64,000 nt of DNA from Porphyra umbilicalis (taxonomy: Eukaryota > Rhodophyta > Bangiophyceae > Bangiales > Bangiaceae): positions 1-64,000 of the forward strand of contig KV918891.1 in NCBI GenBank assembly GCA_002049455.2, given 5' to 3'. This document shows, in pieces, positions 42,900-52,838 of this stretch; position 1 is the stretch's first letter; every line of letters starts with the position of its first letter. The position numbers were made by a program, and so were the translations under genes. The notes beneath the pieces were generated by a model. The model did not search any database and was not told where the DNA came from. It worked only from the letters and a program-made list of their open reading frames with translations.

Positions 42900-45275
42900 A
42901 TGGCGGGGTCGGCTCGACCCGGGGGACCCGTGACGCGGTCGGCGGCGGGGCGGCGCGCCCGAGTCGCGGCCGCGGCGTCGGCGGCGTCGGCCGGTGCGGC
43001 CACCGACGGATGCCGCGCGCCGGGGACCACCGCGGCGTCGGATGCGGCGAAGACGACGGGCTCCGCGCCCCGGGGTCCGTCGGGCATGGCAGGGCAACGC
43101 CACCGCTTGAAGAAGCCGCCTCCCGTGCCGGGCGGTGCCGCGGCGGTGGCGGCGGCCGGTGGTTGCAGGCGGGGCGTCGGCCGCGGCGGCGGGGGCCGCC
43201 GGCCGCGGGGGCGGCGGATCGGCGGTGCGGCGTCCCGTGTCGGCGGGACGGGGTGCGCCGGCAGCGTCGTCGGCGGCGTCAGGAGGGCGGTCGCGCTCGG
43301 AGCTCGCGGAGAATCTTATCCGAACGGCGACATGGGCCCGGGTCCCCGACCGGGACCATCTGCTACCGAAGCCGCGGCCGCCTCGGGCGCTCCCGCCGGG
43401 CCTACGGGACCCAGTCCCCAACACGGTCGTTCTCCAGCCGCCGGCGGCCCCGGCACCGCTGCCCGTCGGGGTGCCGATCGAGGTCGCGGACGCCTGCGAC
43501 GGGGACGGCGAGGGCCCTTGGCCGACGGTGCGCGCCGCGTCTGGGGGCGCCATGCCGGGACCCGGCGACACGGCGGCCATCGACGAGGATTGGACTCGTA
43601 TGCTCACCGTGGGCGAGGCGGGCGTGTACTTGGCCCCGAATACCGCGACGGCGGGTGCCGCGGCGGTGAGGAGCGCGGTGTCGACCGCTACGGCGACGGA
43701 TACCGCGGCGCGGATGACCGCGGGTACGACGGGTCCTACAGCGCCGGCTACCACGGCGGCGACGACCGCGGAGAAGGGCACCACGGCGGCGGCTACCGTG
43801 GGGGAGGCCAGGCCGGCGAATGGGGCGACGGTGCTGGCGCGCCCGGGCCCGAGGGCGCTCGGGGTGATGACCCCTGTCCCGGGTACGGCCGAGGCCACGG
43901 CGGCGGGCACCGCGATTGGGCGCCACCGCCGGTGTCGCCTCGCGACAGACGTGGGTATCCGAGACGAGGCGGGGGTGAGGCCGCGCTGACGCCGCCGCGC
44001 CGAGAGCCCACACCCGCGGCGTCGCCGGTGCGGCCGCGCCGGGAGCCCGCGCCCGCTGCGCCCCCGCCGGCGCCGCCGCCGGTGTTGTCGGCGGGAGGTC
44101 CGCCGGTGTCCGGCCGATCCCTCGCTACTGCCGGTGCCGCCGCATCTCCGACCCTGCCGTCTCCGGGGGTGCCGGTCGCGGCGCCGCCGTCCCCGCCGCG
44201 GGGAGCTGCTGCGCCCCCGACGGTGCTGCCGGTGTCCGGGCGGTCCGCCGCTCCTGCCTCGGCCGCCCCGTCGCCGACCCTGCCGTCCCCGGGGTTGCCG
44301 GTGTCCTGGCGGTCCGCCGCTCCTGCCGCGGCCGCCCCGTCGCCGACCCTGCCGTCCCCGGGGTTGCCGCCCGCGGCGCCGCCGGTGTCGGCTGGGGGAG
44401 CTTCGGCGCTTTCTGGAGCCCCGCTTCCGCGCCCGCGTCCGGCGGTTACGTCGGCCGCGTGCCCGGCCACGTCACGGGCAGGGCTCGCGCCGATGTCTTG
44501 GCAGTCCCCCCCGCCGCCGTTGGCGCGGGCGCCCGAGATGTCGAGCGACGTGGCGGGGCCCACCGCCGCGGATCCGGCGATGTTGCCCCCCCGTCGGGGG
44601 CACGCGCTCGCCGCGCCGCCGGCCACGCCGGGGCCAGGGGCTGGCGTCGCTGTGGATGTCGTCCCCGTGGCGCCGGCGGGGGCGTCTGATTCCGCGCCGC
44701 GTGTGGCCACGTCGGGTGCCCCGCTAACAGGGGACCTCCCCCGCGGCGTTCCCGGGCGGGACGCCGCCGGACATACCCCCCCCCCGGCCGAGACGACGCC
44801 GGGTCCCGACGGCGGGAGCGGCAACGCCGTGGTGGAGGATTGGGCAGCGGCGGCCGTCGGGGCTCGGCGGCGCGGGCACGATGGCCTCGCCGGTCGGCGG
44901 GTGGCGGCGCGGACCAGCGGGCGGGACGTGGCCGCGGGGCGGGAGTCGCGCGGGTCGGGCGGGCAGGAAGCCACCGTGTGGGCGTTCTACCTGACGGGGG
45001 CGGCCCATACCGCTCCGGCGGGGCCGCCCCGTCCGGGTGACGTCCGTGAGGGCGTGTGGGCCGAGTGGGGGAACGACCCGGTGGTGAACTGGGGTCAGGT
45101 GACGGATACGATGCTGGGGCTGGCGCTCCTGGAGTACGGCCGGGCCGCGCGTCAGGTGGGCGGGCCGTTGGCCAGGAGCCCTAAGTGGCACGCGGCCCGC
45201 TTGGACCAGGCGGTGCGCGCTCCGCTGCGGAAGAGCGGGTTCCCGTTGGTGGATCCCGCCTATGTCGACTCCTAG
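42900..45275 (+). CDS. large gag-like low-complexity ORF, coding frame appears to switch twice
   Basis: The frame from the ATG at 42900 (MAGSARPGGPVTRSAAGRRA) is open to 45275 (791 aa). Composition suggests the true coding frame leaves it at about 43150 and returns at about 43640: between those points the neighbouring plus-strand frame gives a far more protein-like segment (SELAENLIRTATWARVPDRD, then DEDWTRMLTVGEAGVYLAP). After 43640 the main frame is a Gly/Arg/Tyr-rich region (RGYDGSYSAGYHGGDD), then Pro/Ser/Ala repeats of about 22-23 aa (44100-44380), then a globular C-terminus (VWAEWGNDPVVNWGQV) ending at TAG. The basic, low-complexity architecture resembles retroelement gag proteins, and it sits next to a chromovirus pol that lacks gag, but in the opposite orientation. 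Function is not assigned; no zinc knuckle is present. Confidence 0.35.
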   Translation: MAGSARPGGPVTRSAAGRRARVAAAASAASAGAATDGCRAPGTTAASDAAKTTGSAPRGPSGMAGQRHRLKKPPPVPGGAAAVAAAGGCRRGVGRGGGGRRPRGRRIGGAASRVGGTGCAGSVVGGVRRAVALGARGESYPNGDMGPGPRPGPSATEAAAASGAPAGPTGPSPQHGRSPAAGGPGTAARRGADRGRGRLRRGRRGPLADGARRVWGRHAGTRRHGGHRRGLDSYAHRGRGGRVLGPEYRDGGCRGGEERGVDRYGDGYRGADDRGYDGSYSAGYHGGDDRGEGHHGGGYRGGGQAGEWGDGAGAPGPEGARGDDPCPGYGRGHGGGHRDWAPPPVSPRDRRGYPRRGGGEAALTPPRREPTPAASPVRPRREPAPAAPPPAPPPVLSAGGPPVSGRSLATAGAAASPTLPSPGVPVAAPPSPPRGAAAPPTVLPVSGRSAAPASAAPSPTLPSPGLPVSWRSAAPAAAAPSPTLPSPGLPPAAPPVSAGGASALSGAPLPRPRPAVTSAACPATSRAGLAPMSWQSPPPPLARAPEMSSDVAGPTAADPAMLPPRRGHALAAPPATPGPGAGVAVDVVPVAPAGASDSAPRVATSGAPLTGDLPRGVPGRDAAGHTPPPAETTPGPDGGSGNAVVEDWAAAAVGARRRGHDGLAGRRVAARTSGRDVAAGRESRGSGGQEATVWAFYLTGAAHTAPAGPPRPGDVREGVWAEWGNDPVVNWGQVTDTMLGLALLEYGRAARQVGGPLARSPKWHAARLDQAVRAPLRKSGFPLVDPAYVDS

Positions 45276-46024
45276 GTAGTGCCAACGTGGCGCGCAGGCA
45301 GTAAAGCCGGATAGGCCCGCCGAGCGTTTGTGGTGCGGGACCCCGGGGCGTTGTCCCACCGGCGATCCGCCCGTTGTGACGTCCGGTGCGACCGTGCCGC
45401 GGCGGAGTTGCCGCACGGCCGATCCGCCCGTGGGCGCGTGGTGGCGTTCCTTACTGGTTACGTGACCTCCGCCACAGCCGGCGCGACAGCGCCGTGGGGG
45501 CGTCGCCCCGCCAGCGGCATGCCCCCGGCGTGACCGGAGCGGGCCGACGTCGGGGCATTGCCCCGTTGGCGAAGCGCCCTCTGCCACGGCCGGCGCCACA
45601 GTGCCGCGGGGCCGTCGCTGTTGGACTGTGATGCTCGTCGCCGACTCCACTGGCGGTTCGCGGTTGGATGATGGTCGGTGACCCTTATGGTACCCCACAT
45701 TGTACATTTGCAAGACGTGGTCAAGTTGCACACATTCGTGTTGGGTGATCTTGGGGCGTTACTTTTGGCATGTTTTGGATTTGATCTTCGCTTTGCTCTA
45801 GTGGTTTTTGATTTGGGGAGTGATTCGATTTGGTGCGAGGGCGTGGGCGTCGGTGTGGGCGCGAGAGGGGGGAGCACTTGGGCCGGTGGGGACTATTTGA
45901 GAGGTACTCTTGGTTGGGAGAGGCGGTCGAACCTTAGGACAACCAACAAAGCACGTTCGCACACACACACACAAGCTCAAGCCACTCAACCACTTCACCG
46001 TGGTCCCCCAACCCCTATCCCCAC
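45276..46024. other. spacer between the gag-like ORF and the 57-bp array
   Basis: 45355-45630 contains degenerate units related to the downstream 57-bp minisatellite (GGGGCGTCGCCCCGCC, GGGCATTGCCCCGTTGG). 45690-45900 has moderate GC content with ACTATTTGAGAGG (45893-45905), followed by an (AC)n tract at 45959-45974. This composition change might mark an LTR or UTR, but I could not find a second copy to prove an LTR. Confidence 0.4.
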
Positions 46025-46633
46025 TGCGTTTCAACAGTCGCCCCACCGGCGACACGCCCTTCGCCACGACCGGCGCACCAGCACCGCGGGAGCGTCGCCT
46101 CATCGGCGATGCGCCTTCCGGTACGGCCGGTGCGACAGCACCGTGGGGGCGTCGCCCCTCCTACGATGCGTCCTCCGTGATTGCCGGTGCAACAGCACCG
46201 TGGGGGCGACGCCCCATTGGTGACACGCCCACCGCGAACCGGTGGGTGGCAATGCCGGGATGTGCCCCACCGGAGATGCGCCCTGCACCACGTGCGGCGC
46301 AACAGCGCCGCGGGGGCGTCGCCTCAACGGCGGCACGCCTTCTGCGAAACGGTGGGCGCCGACCCCGGGGTGTGCCTCACTGGCGAGGCGCCTTAGCCCC
46401 GACCGGTCTAACTGTCGCGCGCGGCCGTCGCCCTACTGGCGACACGCCCTCTTCCGAACCGGTAAGCGCCGGCCCCGGGGTGTGCCCCACCGGCAAGGCG
46501 CCCTGCGCCACGACCGGTGCACCTGCACTGCAGGGGCGTCGTCGCACGGGCGACGCGCCCTCCGCCACGACCGAGGTACCTGGACCGCGGGGCGTCGCCC
46601 CACCGGCAACGCACCCTCCCCCAGGAACGGTGC
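46025..46633 (+). repeat. 57-bp minisatellite, distal part
   Basis: Tandem copies of a 57-bp unit built around ACCGCGGGGGCGTCGCCCCA, CCGGCGACGCGCCCTCCGCC and ACGACCGGTGCACCTGC. The unit translates to about 19 residues (GRRPTGDAP..) and has no stop in several frames, which explains the long open frames. The array continues on the other side of a hAT-type element at 47402. Confidence 0.9.
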
Positions 46634-46641
46634 ACCAGCAC

Positions 46642-47393
46642 CAGGGGTTGTCAGGATATGTTTTTTGGGCCGTAATAGGATACGGATACACGCCGATCCT
46701 TCGTATCAGATTACGGATAACTCCCTCAGTTGAGATCCGGATCAGGATATCTGCCTCCGGAACCGGATATTTCAGAAGATTATATTCGTATCCGGATACG
46801 ATTATTAGATTCGATTATAATCCTCCAAGTCCGACAGACAGCTCAATTAGAGCCCAAGAAGAACGCCATCCAGCCGTTATTCGAGTGCTAAATGGACGTC
46901 AGTGCGACTTGAAATCCACACTTGATTTCATCGCCCCAACCGGCCTCGTCCAGGCGGTTCCCCGCCGTTTGTGTAAACGGACGTCAGAATGACCGTTCTG
47001 AATCTCGTGTTACACTCTGACAACAACGCAATCGGGTCGAGTGTCGTCATTGAACGGTTTCACCCGGGTCGGGCTGGATCGCCGCTTGTCGCTGCCAAAT
47101 GTTCGGACTTGAATCCCCCGATTGTCGGCACGCGAAAAGAGAGGTCGACTGTGTTCAACTTCACTTCTCCAGGCGCGGGAAGTCTCATAACCGTATATAT
47201 CCCTGTATCCTGACTCTTATATCTGGGATACGGATACGATATAATCTCGCAATTTCTGGCACACAGGATAGATATATCCTCTCCTCCTTTTCTCATAATG
47301 CATTTTGGATATGCGTCCCCTGCTCGTATCCGAAGTGGATGCGGATATAATGCACGGATATAATCCTCGGGGATATATCCATGACAACCCCTG
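46642..47393. mobile_element. hAT-type non-autonomous element, 752 bp
   Basis: The ends are CAGGGGTTGTCAGGATAT on the left and, read inward on the other strand, CAGGGGTTGTCATGGATAT on the right. Perfect 8-bp target duplications ACCAGCAC flank it at 46634-46641 and 47394-47401. The interior is AT-rich and full of GGATA/TATCC repeats, very unlike the GC-rich host DNA. The longest internal ORF is 74 codons with no transposase motif, so it must rely on a transposase encoded elsewhere. CAGGG ends and 8-bp duplications are the hAT hallmark. Confidence 0.9.
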
Positions 47394-47401
47394 ACCAGCA
47401 C

Positions 47402-48393
47402 CGCGGGGGCGTCGCCCCATTGGCGACACGCCCTCCGTCACAAACGGTGCACCAGCACCGCGGGGGAGTCACCCAACTGGCGACACCCCCTCCGCCACGA
47501 CTGGTGTGCCAGCACTGCCGGGGCGTCGCCCCACCGGCGACGCGCCCTCCGCCACGACCGGTGCACCTGCACCGCGGGGGCGTCGCCTCATCGGCGATGC
47601 GCCTTCCGCAACGGCCAGTGCGAAAGGACCATGGGGGCATCGTTCCTTTGGCGATGCGTTCACCGACATGGCCGGTGCGACAGCACCGTGGGGGCGTCGC
47701 CCCATTGGCGACACGCCCACCGCGAACCGGTGGGTGCCAATGCCGGGATGTGTCCCACCGGCGATGCGCTTTCCAACACGTGCGGCACAACAGCGCCGCG
47801 GGGGCGTCGCCCCAACGGCGACACGCCCTCGGCGGAACCGGTTAGCGCCGGCCTCGGGGTGTGCCCCACCGGCGAGGCGCCCTTCGCCACGACCGGGGCA
47901 CCTGCACTGCGGGGGAGTCGTCCCACCGGCGACGCGCCCTCCGCCAGGACCGAGGTACCTGGACCGCAGGGCGTCGCCCCACCGGCGACGCGCTCTCCGC
48001 CAGGACCGATATACCTCGACCGCGGGGCGTCGCCCCACCGGCAACGCGCCCTCCGCCACGAACGGGGCACCAGCACCGCGGGGGCGTCGCCCCATTGGCG
48101 GCACGCACTCCGTCACGACCGGTGCACCAGCACCGCGGGGGAATCACCTTACTGGCGACACGCCCTCCGCCACGACGGGTGCGCCAGCACTGCGGGGGCG
48201 TCGCCCCACCGGCGACGCGCCCCCCGCCACGACCGGTGCACCTGCACAGCGGGGGCGTCGCCCCACCGGCGACGCGCCCACCGCAACGACCGGTGCACCT
48301 GCACCGCGGGGGCGTCGCCCCACCGGCGACGCGCCCACCGCGACGACCGGCGCACCAGCACCGCGTGGGCTTCGTCGCATCGGCGACACGCCC
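47402..48393 (+). repeat. 57-bp minisatellite, proximal part
   Basis: This continues the same 57-bp unit for about 17 copies. Copies at 48190-48350 are the most homogeneous. On the minus strand the array starts immediately after the stop codon of the chromovirus chromodomain (48394), so it occupies the retroelement's 3' untranslated or LTR region. Counting both parts there are about 28 copies. Confidence 0.9.
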
Positions 48394-51300
48394 TCAGAGG
48401 TGCGAGCCGCTGGGCGGGTCGGTGGCCGCCGGGTTCTCGGGCGCTCCCCCGACCGAGGGTGCGAGCGCGGCATCGGCCGCGGCGGCTGCAGCGTTGTCCT
48501 CCGTCACGCCCGGGGGCCGGTCCGCGGCCGTGTGAAGGAGCCCCCGGCGGCTCGCGCGGCGCAGATACATCCGCAGGGTCTCGTGGGGTGCAACGGAGGC
48601 GTCCTGCCACGTGGCGTCCTCGTACCCGGTCCAGGTCACCTTGACCAAGAGGCGGCCATCCTCGCCGTCGGCGTGGTCCAGGATCTGGTCGATATGGTAC
48701 GTGTGCCCATCGGGGCTAGGCCCATGGGGCCAAACCGTCGCGTCCAAGGCAGGGTTCAGTGGTGGCTCGGCCGCGGGCCCCGACGGGGCGCGCACGAGGT
48801 GAACGATGTTCTCCCGTCGGTGTTCGCCCTTGATGTCGAGCACCGCGGTTGGTCCCTCGATGCGGACGACGCGGAAGGGGCCTTGGGCCCGATGGCCGAG
48901 CTTGCTGCCCTTGTAGTCGTGATGCCGTTTGAAGGCAAATCCGCCGACTTCCAGTCCGGTCGGTTGGGGCCGGATGCGCGCGTCATGGTTGCGCTTGTAC
49001 CGCTGCTGCGCGGCCGTGAGGGCCTCCCTGATCCGTGCGATTAAGCGTATTAACCGCGTCAGGCAGGCGGCCTACTGTTTCTTGTCGGCATGGGAGCCCC
49101 GCTGCGCCGTCGCCGGATACCGGCTCTTCCGCGTGAGGTCCTTGATGGACCAACTGGCTACCCCCAATGGGTTGACGAGCTCCAACGGGGCGACCTTGGT
49201 CGCCGCATGCGGCTGTGTGCTGAAGGCAAACGTAAGAGCCGGTAGGAGCTGGTCCCACGTGGTGGGGTGCTCCGCGACGTAGTGGTCGAGGATGCGGCCC
49301 ATTGTCCGGTTGAACCGCTCCACTTGCCCGTTGGTCTGTGGTCGCGACGGTGTGGTCACCTTGGCCTCGACGGACAACAGGTTGCACACCTGGTGCCAAA
49401 ACTGCGCGGTGAACTGGGGTCCGCCATCCTACAGGACCCGGTCTGGTGGGCCGTAGGCCCCGATCCAATAGTCTAGGAGGACGGAGGCACAGTCCACGGC
49501 GCGGGTCTGACCCATCGGGATCGCGCGTACCAGCTTGGAGAACCGGTCAGTGATCACCATGATGTACTCGTGGCCGGCGGCCGTCTTGGCCAGCGGACCG
49601 AACAAGTCCGTGGTGATTTCCTGGAAGGGCAGCGTGGCCGGGAAGAGCTGCAACGCGGCTGCCGTCCGAAGGGGGCGGACGCGGCCGCGGGCGCAACTGG
49701 CGCAGTTTCGTCCGTGCAGGACGACGTCCGCTGCCATGCCTGGCCAGTAGTAGCACCGCCGCATGGCGGCATACATCCAAGACTCGCCCGGGTGTCCCGC
49801 CAGCGTGGTCTCGTGCAGGGGCTTACGGATAAACCATGGAATAAATGTAGCTACTGTAATTGCTTCCATAAGGACATTTTCTGATGTCACAGGCACAGAT
49901 CTATCAAGGATATCGGCATTCTGCCGCACAGAGCGCCTCGAAGCCGTGGCTAGATGTCCTCTTCCGGAAGTAGGAAACACATATTCTGCTATTAATCCGC
50001 GGATAAATTCTATTCTATCCGGATTCCGGCCAAAAAAGCATGATCCAGAAGCCCCTGGTCTCGTGCTCCAACCGCAGCACACGCTCCCGTGGGGACTCTG
50101 GCACGACGATTTGGGCCACCCCGCCGTGGGTGGCGCGCCGGCACACGAGGCCGTCGCTGTCCTCGAAGAACGGCATCGCCCGCCCGGCATTGAGTGCCTC
50201 TACGACCTTGCGGCATAGGGGATCCTCGCCTTGTGCCGTCGCCATCTCGCCCTTGTCGATGGCCCGCGTGGTCGGCCCCGAAACGTTGTTGGCGGTCTCC
50301 AGGCCCCGGGCCGTTTCTGCCCGGATTACGGCGAAGACGGGGAGGTCTGTGTCGTCGGCCGAGCGGTTGGCCCCCGACGTGACGATCCGGGACATGCCGT
50401 CTGCGAGCCAATGGGTCTGGCCGGGTTTGTACGCGATGTCGAAGGAGAGTTCATTCAGGCGCATGCGCCAGCGTGCGAGGCGTCCGTGCGCCGTCCCGTC
50501 GATGTTGAGGAGCCAGCGGAGGCAGTCGTGGTCCGTCCGGACCAAGAAACGATCGCCGTCCAGGTAGGCTCGCAATTTGAGGGAGGCCCACACGACGGCG
50601 AGGCACTCCTTCTCCGTCACGCCGAAGGCCCGCTCGGCCCCCTCGAGGACGCGGCTGATGAACGCAACGGGGCGAAGCCCGCCCTCTTGTTGTTCCTGCA
50701 GCAGGGCTGCGCCCACTTGCGTGCCGCACGCGTCCACGTCCAACACGTACTTGTGGCCGGCGCGCGGGAGGGCGAGCACCGGGGGCTGATTCAGCCGGCA
50801 CTTCAGCTCCTCGAAGGCGAACAGCTGCTCCGCGGTCGGAGGCGGCACCGAGACCGGTGCCGTCGAGCCCATGAGGTCCGTCAGGGGGGTGGCGATCCGC
50901 GGGAAGTTCGGGACGAACCGTCGGAAGACGTTGCACATGCCAATGAAGCTCCGCACTTGGGTGCGCGTCGTCGGGAACGCCGCTTCCCGGAGGGCCTTGT
51001 TATGAGCCTGCAACACGCCGAGGCGGCCGTGAGTGATCTCGTGGCCGAGGTATTCCACCGTCGTGCGGAAGACGCGGCACTTAGGTAGTTTGAGGGTGAC
51101 CCCCGCGGCCCGTAGGAGCCCTAGCACCTCGTCCAAATGCTGGACATGCGCCTCTGGCGTCTTGGAGTAGACGATGACGTCGTTGAGGTACACCAGGCAG
51201 CTTTTCCACTTGACGCCGGACAGGATAATATCCAGCGCCCGCTGGAACGTCGCGGGCGCGTTGGTGAGCCCGAACGGCATCCACTTGTAGTGGTACGCCC

Positions 51301-52199
51301 CTTTGTGGCAGACGAAGGCCGTCTTTTCCCGGTCGCCGTCGGCGATGAGGAATTGCCAGTATCCGGCGTTGCAGTCCAGGGTAGAGAAGACCTTGGCCTC
51401 CCCGAGGCTGTCACTGCACTCATCCAGGCGTGGCAGCGGGTAGGAGTCGCGTTTGGATACCGCATTCAGCAGGCGGTAGTCCACGCAGAACCGGAGTGTG
51501 CCGTCCTTCTGGGGGACCAAGACCACGTGGAAGCCCCATTCGAAGGAGGTCGACTCGATGACGTCCGCCGCCAACTGGCGTTCAACCTCCGCGGCTTCCG
51601 CCTCTCGCGCCTTTGGTCCGGCCCGCCTGGGTGGAACGCGTACGGGCTTTGCCCCCGGGGTGAGCTCGATGTGGTGCCTTGTGGCCTTAATCACGCCCAT
51701 CGCTTGGCCCGACCACATCGCCTCGTGCCGGCGGAGCACCGCCCGGATCCGGTCGTGGAGATGAGGCGGAGCCTCGGGAAGCGGGACGTCCGCCACGCGC
51801 GGAGGGCTCGGTGCCGCGGGCTCGGGTCCCTCCTTGGGGGGGTCCTTCTCGGGGCCGTCGGCCCCCACGGGAGGTTTCGCCATCAGCAGGTCCCCACGCG
51901 CGGCGGCCGTCGGGGTGGTTACCACCGGGGTCCCCGCGTCGGCCGGGTGGACACCACAGAAGGAGGGGTCCCGGGCCGGCACGTCAACCCGCATCGGCCC
52001 CCCGCCACCGGCCGACGGGCGTGCGGGCAAGGCGATGACGCCGGTATTGAGCACCTCGACTTGCACCTGCGGCCAGTGGGCGGGACGTGGGAGGGGGAGG
52101 GGGGTAGGAGCGGCGGCAGTTGGCGTGTCGTGCGGATGGGCCTGCACCAGGAAGGCCCCATGGCTGCCACCAACTGCTACAGCGCCTGGCAGGGGCCAT
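48394..52199 (-). pseudogene. Ty3/gypsy chromovirus pol (RT-RNase H-integrase-chromodomain), inactivated
   Basis: Reverse-transcribing retrotransposon polyprotein read on the minus strand. Reverse transcriptase occupies about 51700-51000 (VLVPQKDGTLRFCVDYRLLN, WMPFGLTNAPATFQ); its catalytic YxDD is YLND, with AAC at 51182-51184. RNase H follows (VDACG, EKECLAV, TDHDCL, LADGMSR). The integrase has the HHCC zinc domain (about 49800-49650), TTDLFGP, DGGPQF and NGQVERFN as DDE residues, and a C-terminal region. The chromodomain (YHIDQILDH, LLVKVTWTGYEDATW) lies at 48710-48560. Lesions are an inserted 242-bp hAT element at 49816-50057, TAG stops at 49429-49431 and 49072-49074, and the YLND change. 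Element plus duplication (250 bp) accounts exactly for the frame change between RT and integrase, so pol was originally one frame. No gag, clear protease or LTR pair was found, so the 5' part is missing or diverged. Confidence 0.92.
49816..50057. mobile_element. hAT-type MITE (242 bp) nested in the integrase zinc domain
   Basis: The ends are CAGGGGCTTACGGATAA and, inverted, CAGGGGCTTCTGGATCA. Perfect 8-bp target duplications GTCTCGTG lie at 49808-49815 and 50058-50065. It is AT-rich compared with the surrounding pol DNA and encodes nothing recognisable. It splits the integrase H2C2 zinc-binding segment of the chromovirus, so it inserted after the retroelement. Confidence 0.93.
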
Positions 52200-52646
52200 C
52201 ACGAGTGCGAACATGCCGTTCTCATGGCAGGCGGTCAGCAGAGTACACTCGGTGTGCAGCGTGGGATTGTGAGTCGCGATTGGGCGAGAAGGACCATCGT
52301 CCATTGCTGTAAAGGACTGAGTGGTACGAGGTACGAGAGCCTTTCTCAGGGCCGTCCCGAGACATGCTGTGGCGTGTGGCATCGGGCTCGTGAAGCGCGA
52401 TGGAGCGATTTCATTGGCCGGTCCTAATCCGTGTCTGCCCCGCCCCGGCCGGCGCCACGGGCGGGGGAGCGCCCCCCGCCCGCGGCGCCGCAGCGGAGTG
52501 GCTTGTGACAACCGCCATGTGGCGCCATGATGTCGCTGACTGGGGTTCAAGGTGTCGCAGTCTGTCAAATATGCACAGCGCTGCGATATCAACTTGTTAA
52601 ACTCAGCTGAGCGCAGGTGGATCCACTGAGGAAACGCTTGGATGAT
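52200..52646. other. region 5' of the chromovirus pol, nothing recognised
   Basis: This is where gag, protease or a 5' LTR of the minus-strand retroelement would be expected, but no zinc knuckle, aspartic protease motif or LTR copy was recognised. A stop codon (TGA at about 52188-52190 on the minus strand) ends the open frame of pol. Confidence 0.35.
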
Positions 52647-52838
52647 GGCATTAAATAGATGTCTATTTAGGTCCAGTTTTTGTGAGAAGCACAATAGATG
52701 TCTATTGTGCTTCTCACAAGAACTGGACCTCGGTGCATCAGCTTTCGTTGCAAAATCACTGTTTCATTGGCTCAGGGGGCGGTTAATGATGCTGAAGCGG
52801 ATGTTGCGGATCCAGGTTTTGTGAGAAGCACAATAACG
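52647..52838. repeat. cluster of hairpins sharing an ATAGATGTCTAT core
   Basis: TAAATAGA-TG-TCTATTTA (52647-52664) is a perfect palindrome. Next, 29-bp arms at about 52670-52698 and 52701-52729 (GGTCCAG..GTGAGAAGCACAATAGA) pair around TG with two or three mismatches. A third, single-sided copy (CCAGGTTTTGTGAGAAGCAC) follows at 52812. This looks like repeated copies of one inverted-repeat end. Confidence 0.8.

Noticed and set aside
47469..49044. 512-residue plus-strand ORF through the 57-bp array and chromodomain region
   Set aside because: The unit is a stop-free multiple of three, and the distal part is antisense to the well-supported chromodomain and integrase.
51137..52312. 391-residue plus-strand ORF antisense to reverse transcriptase
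   Set aside because: Antisense shadow; the minus strand has an unmistakable RT-RNase H.
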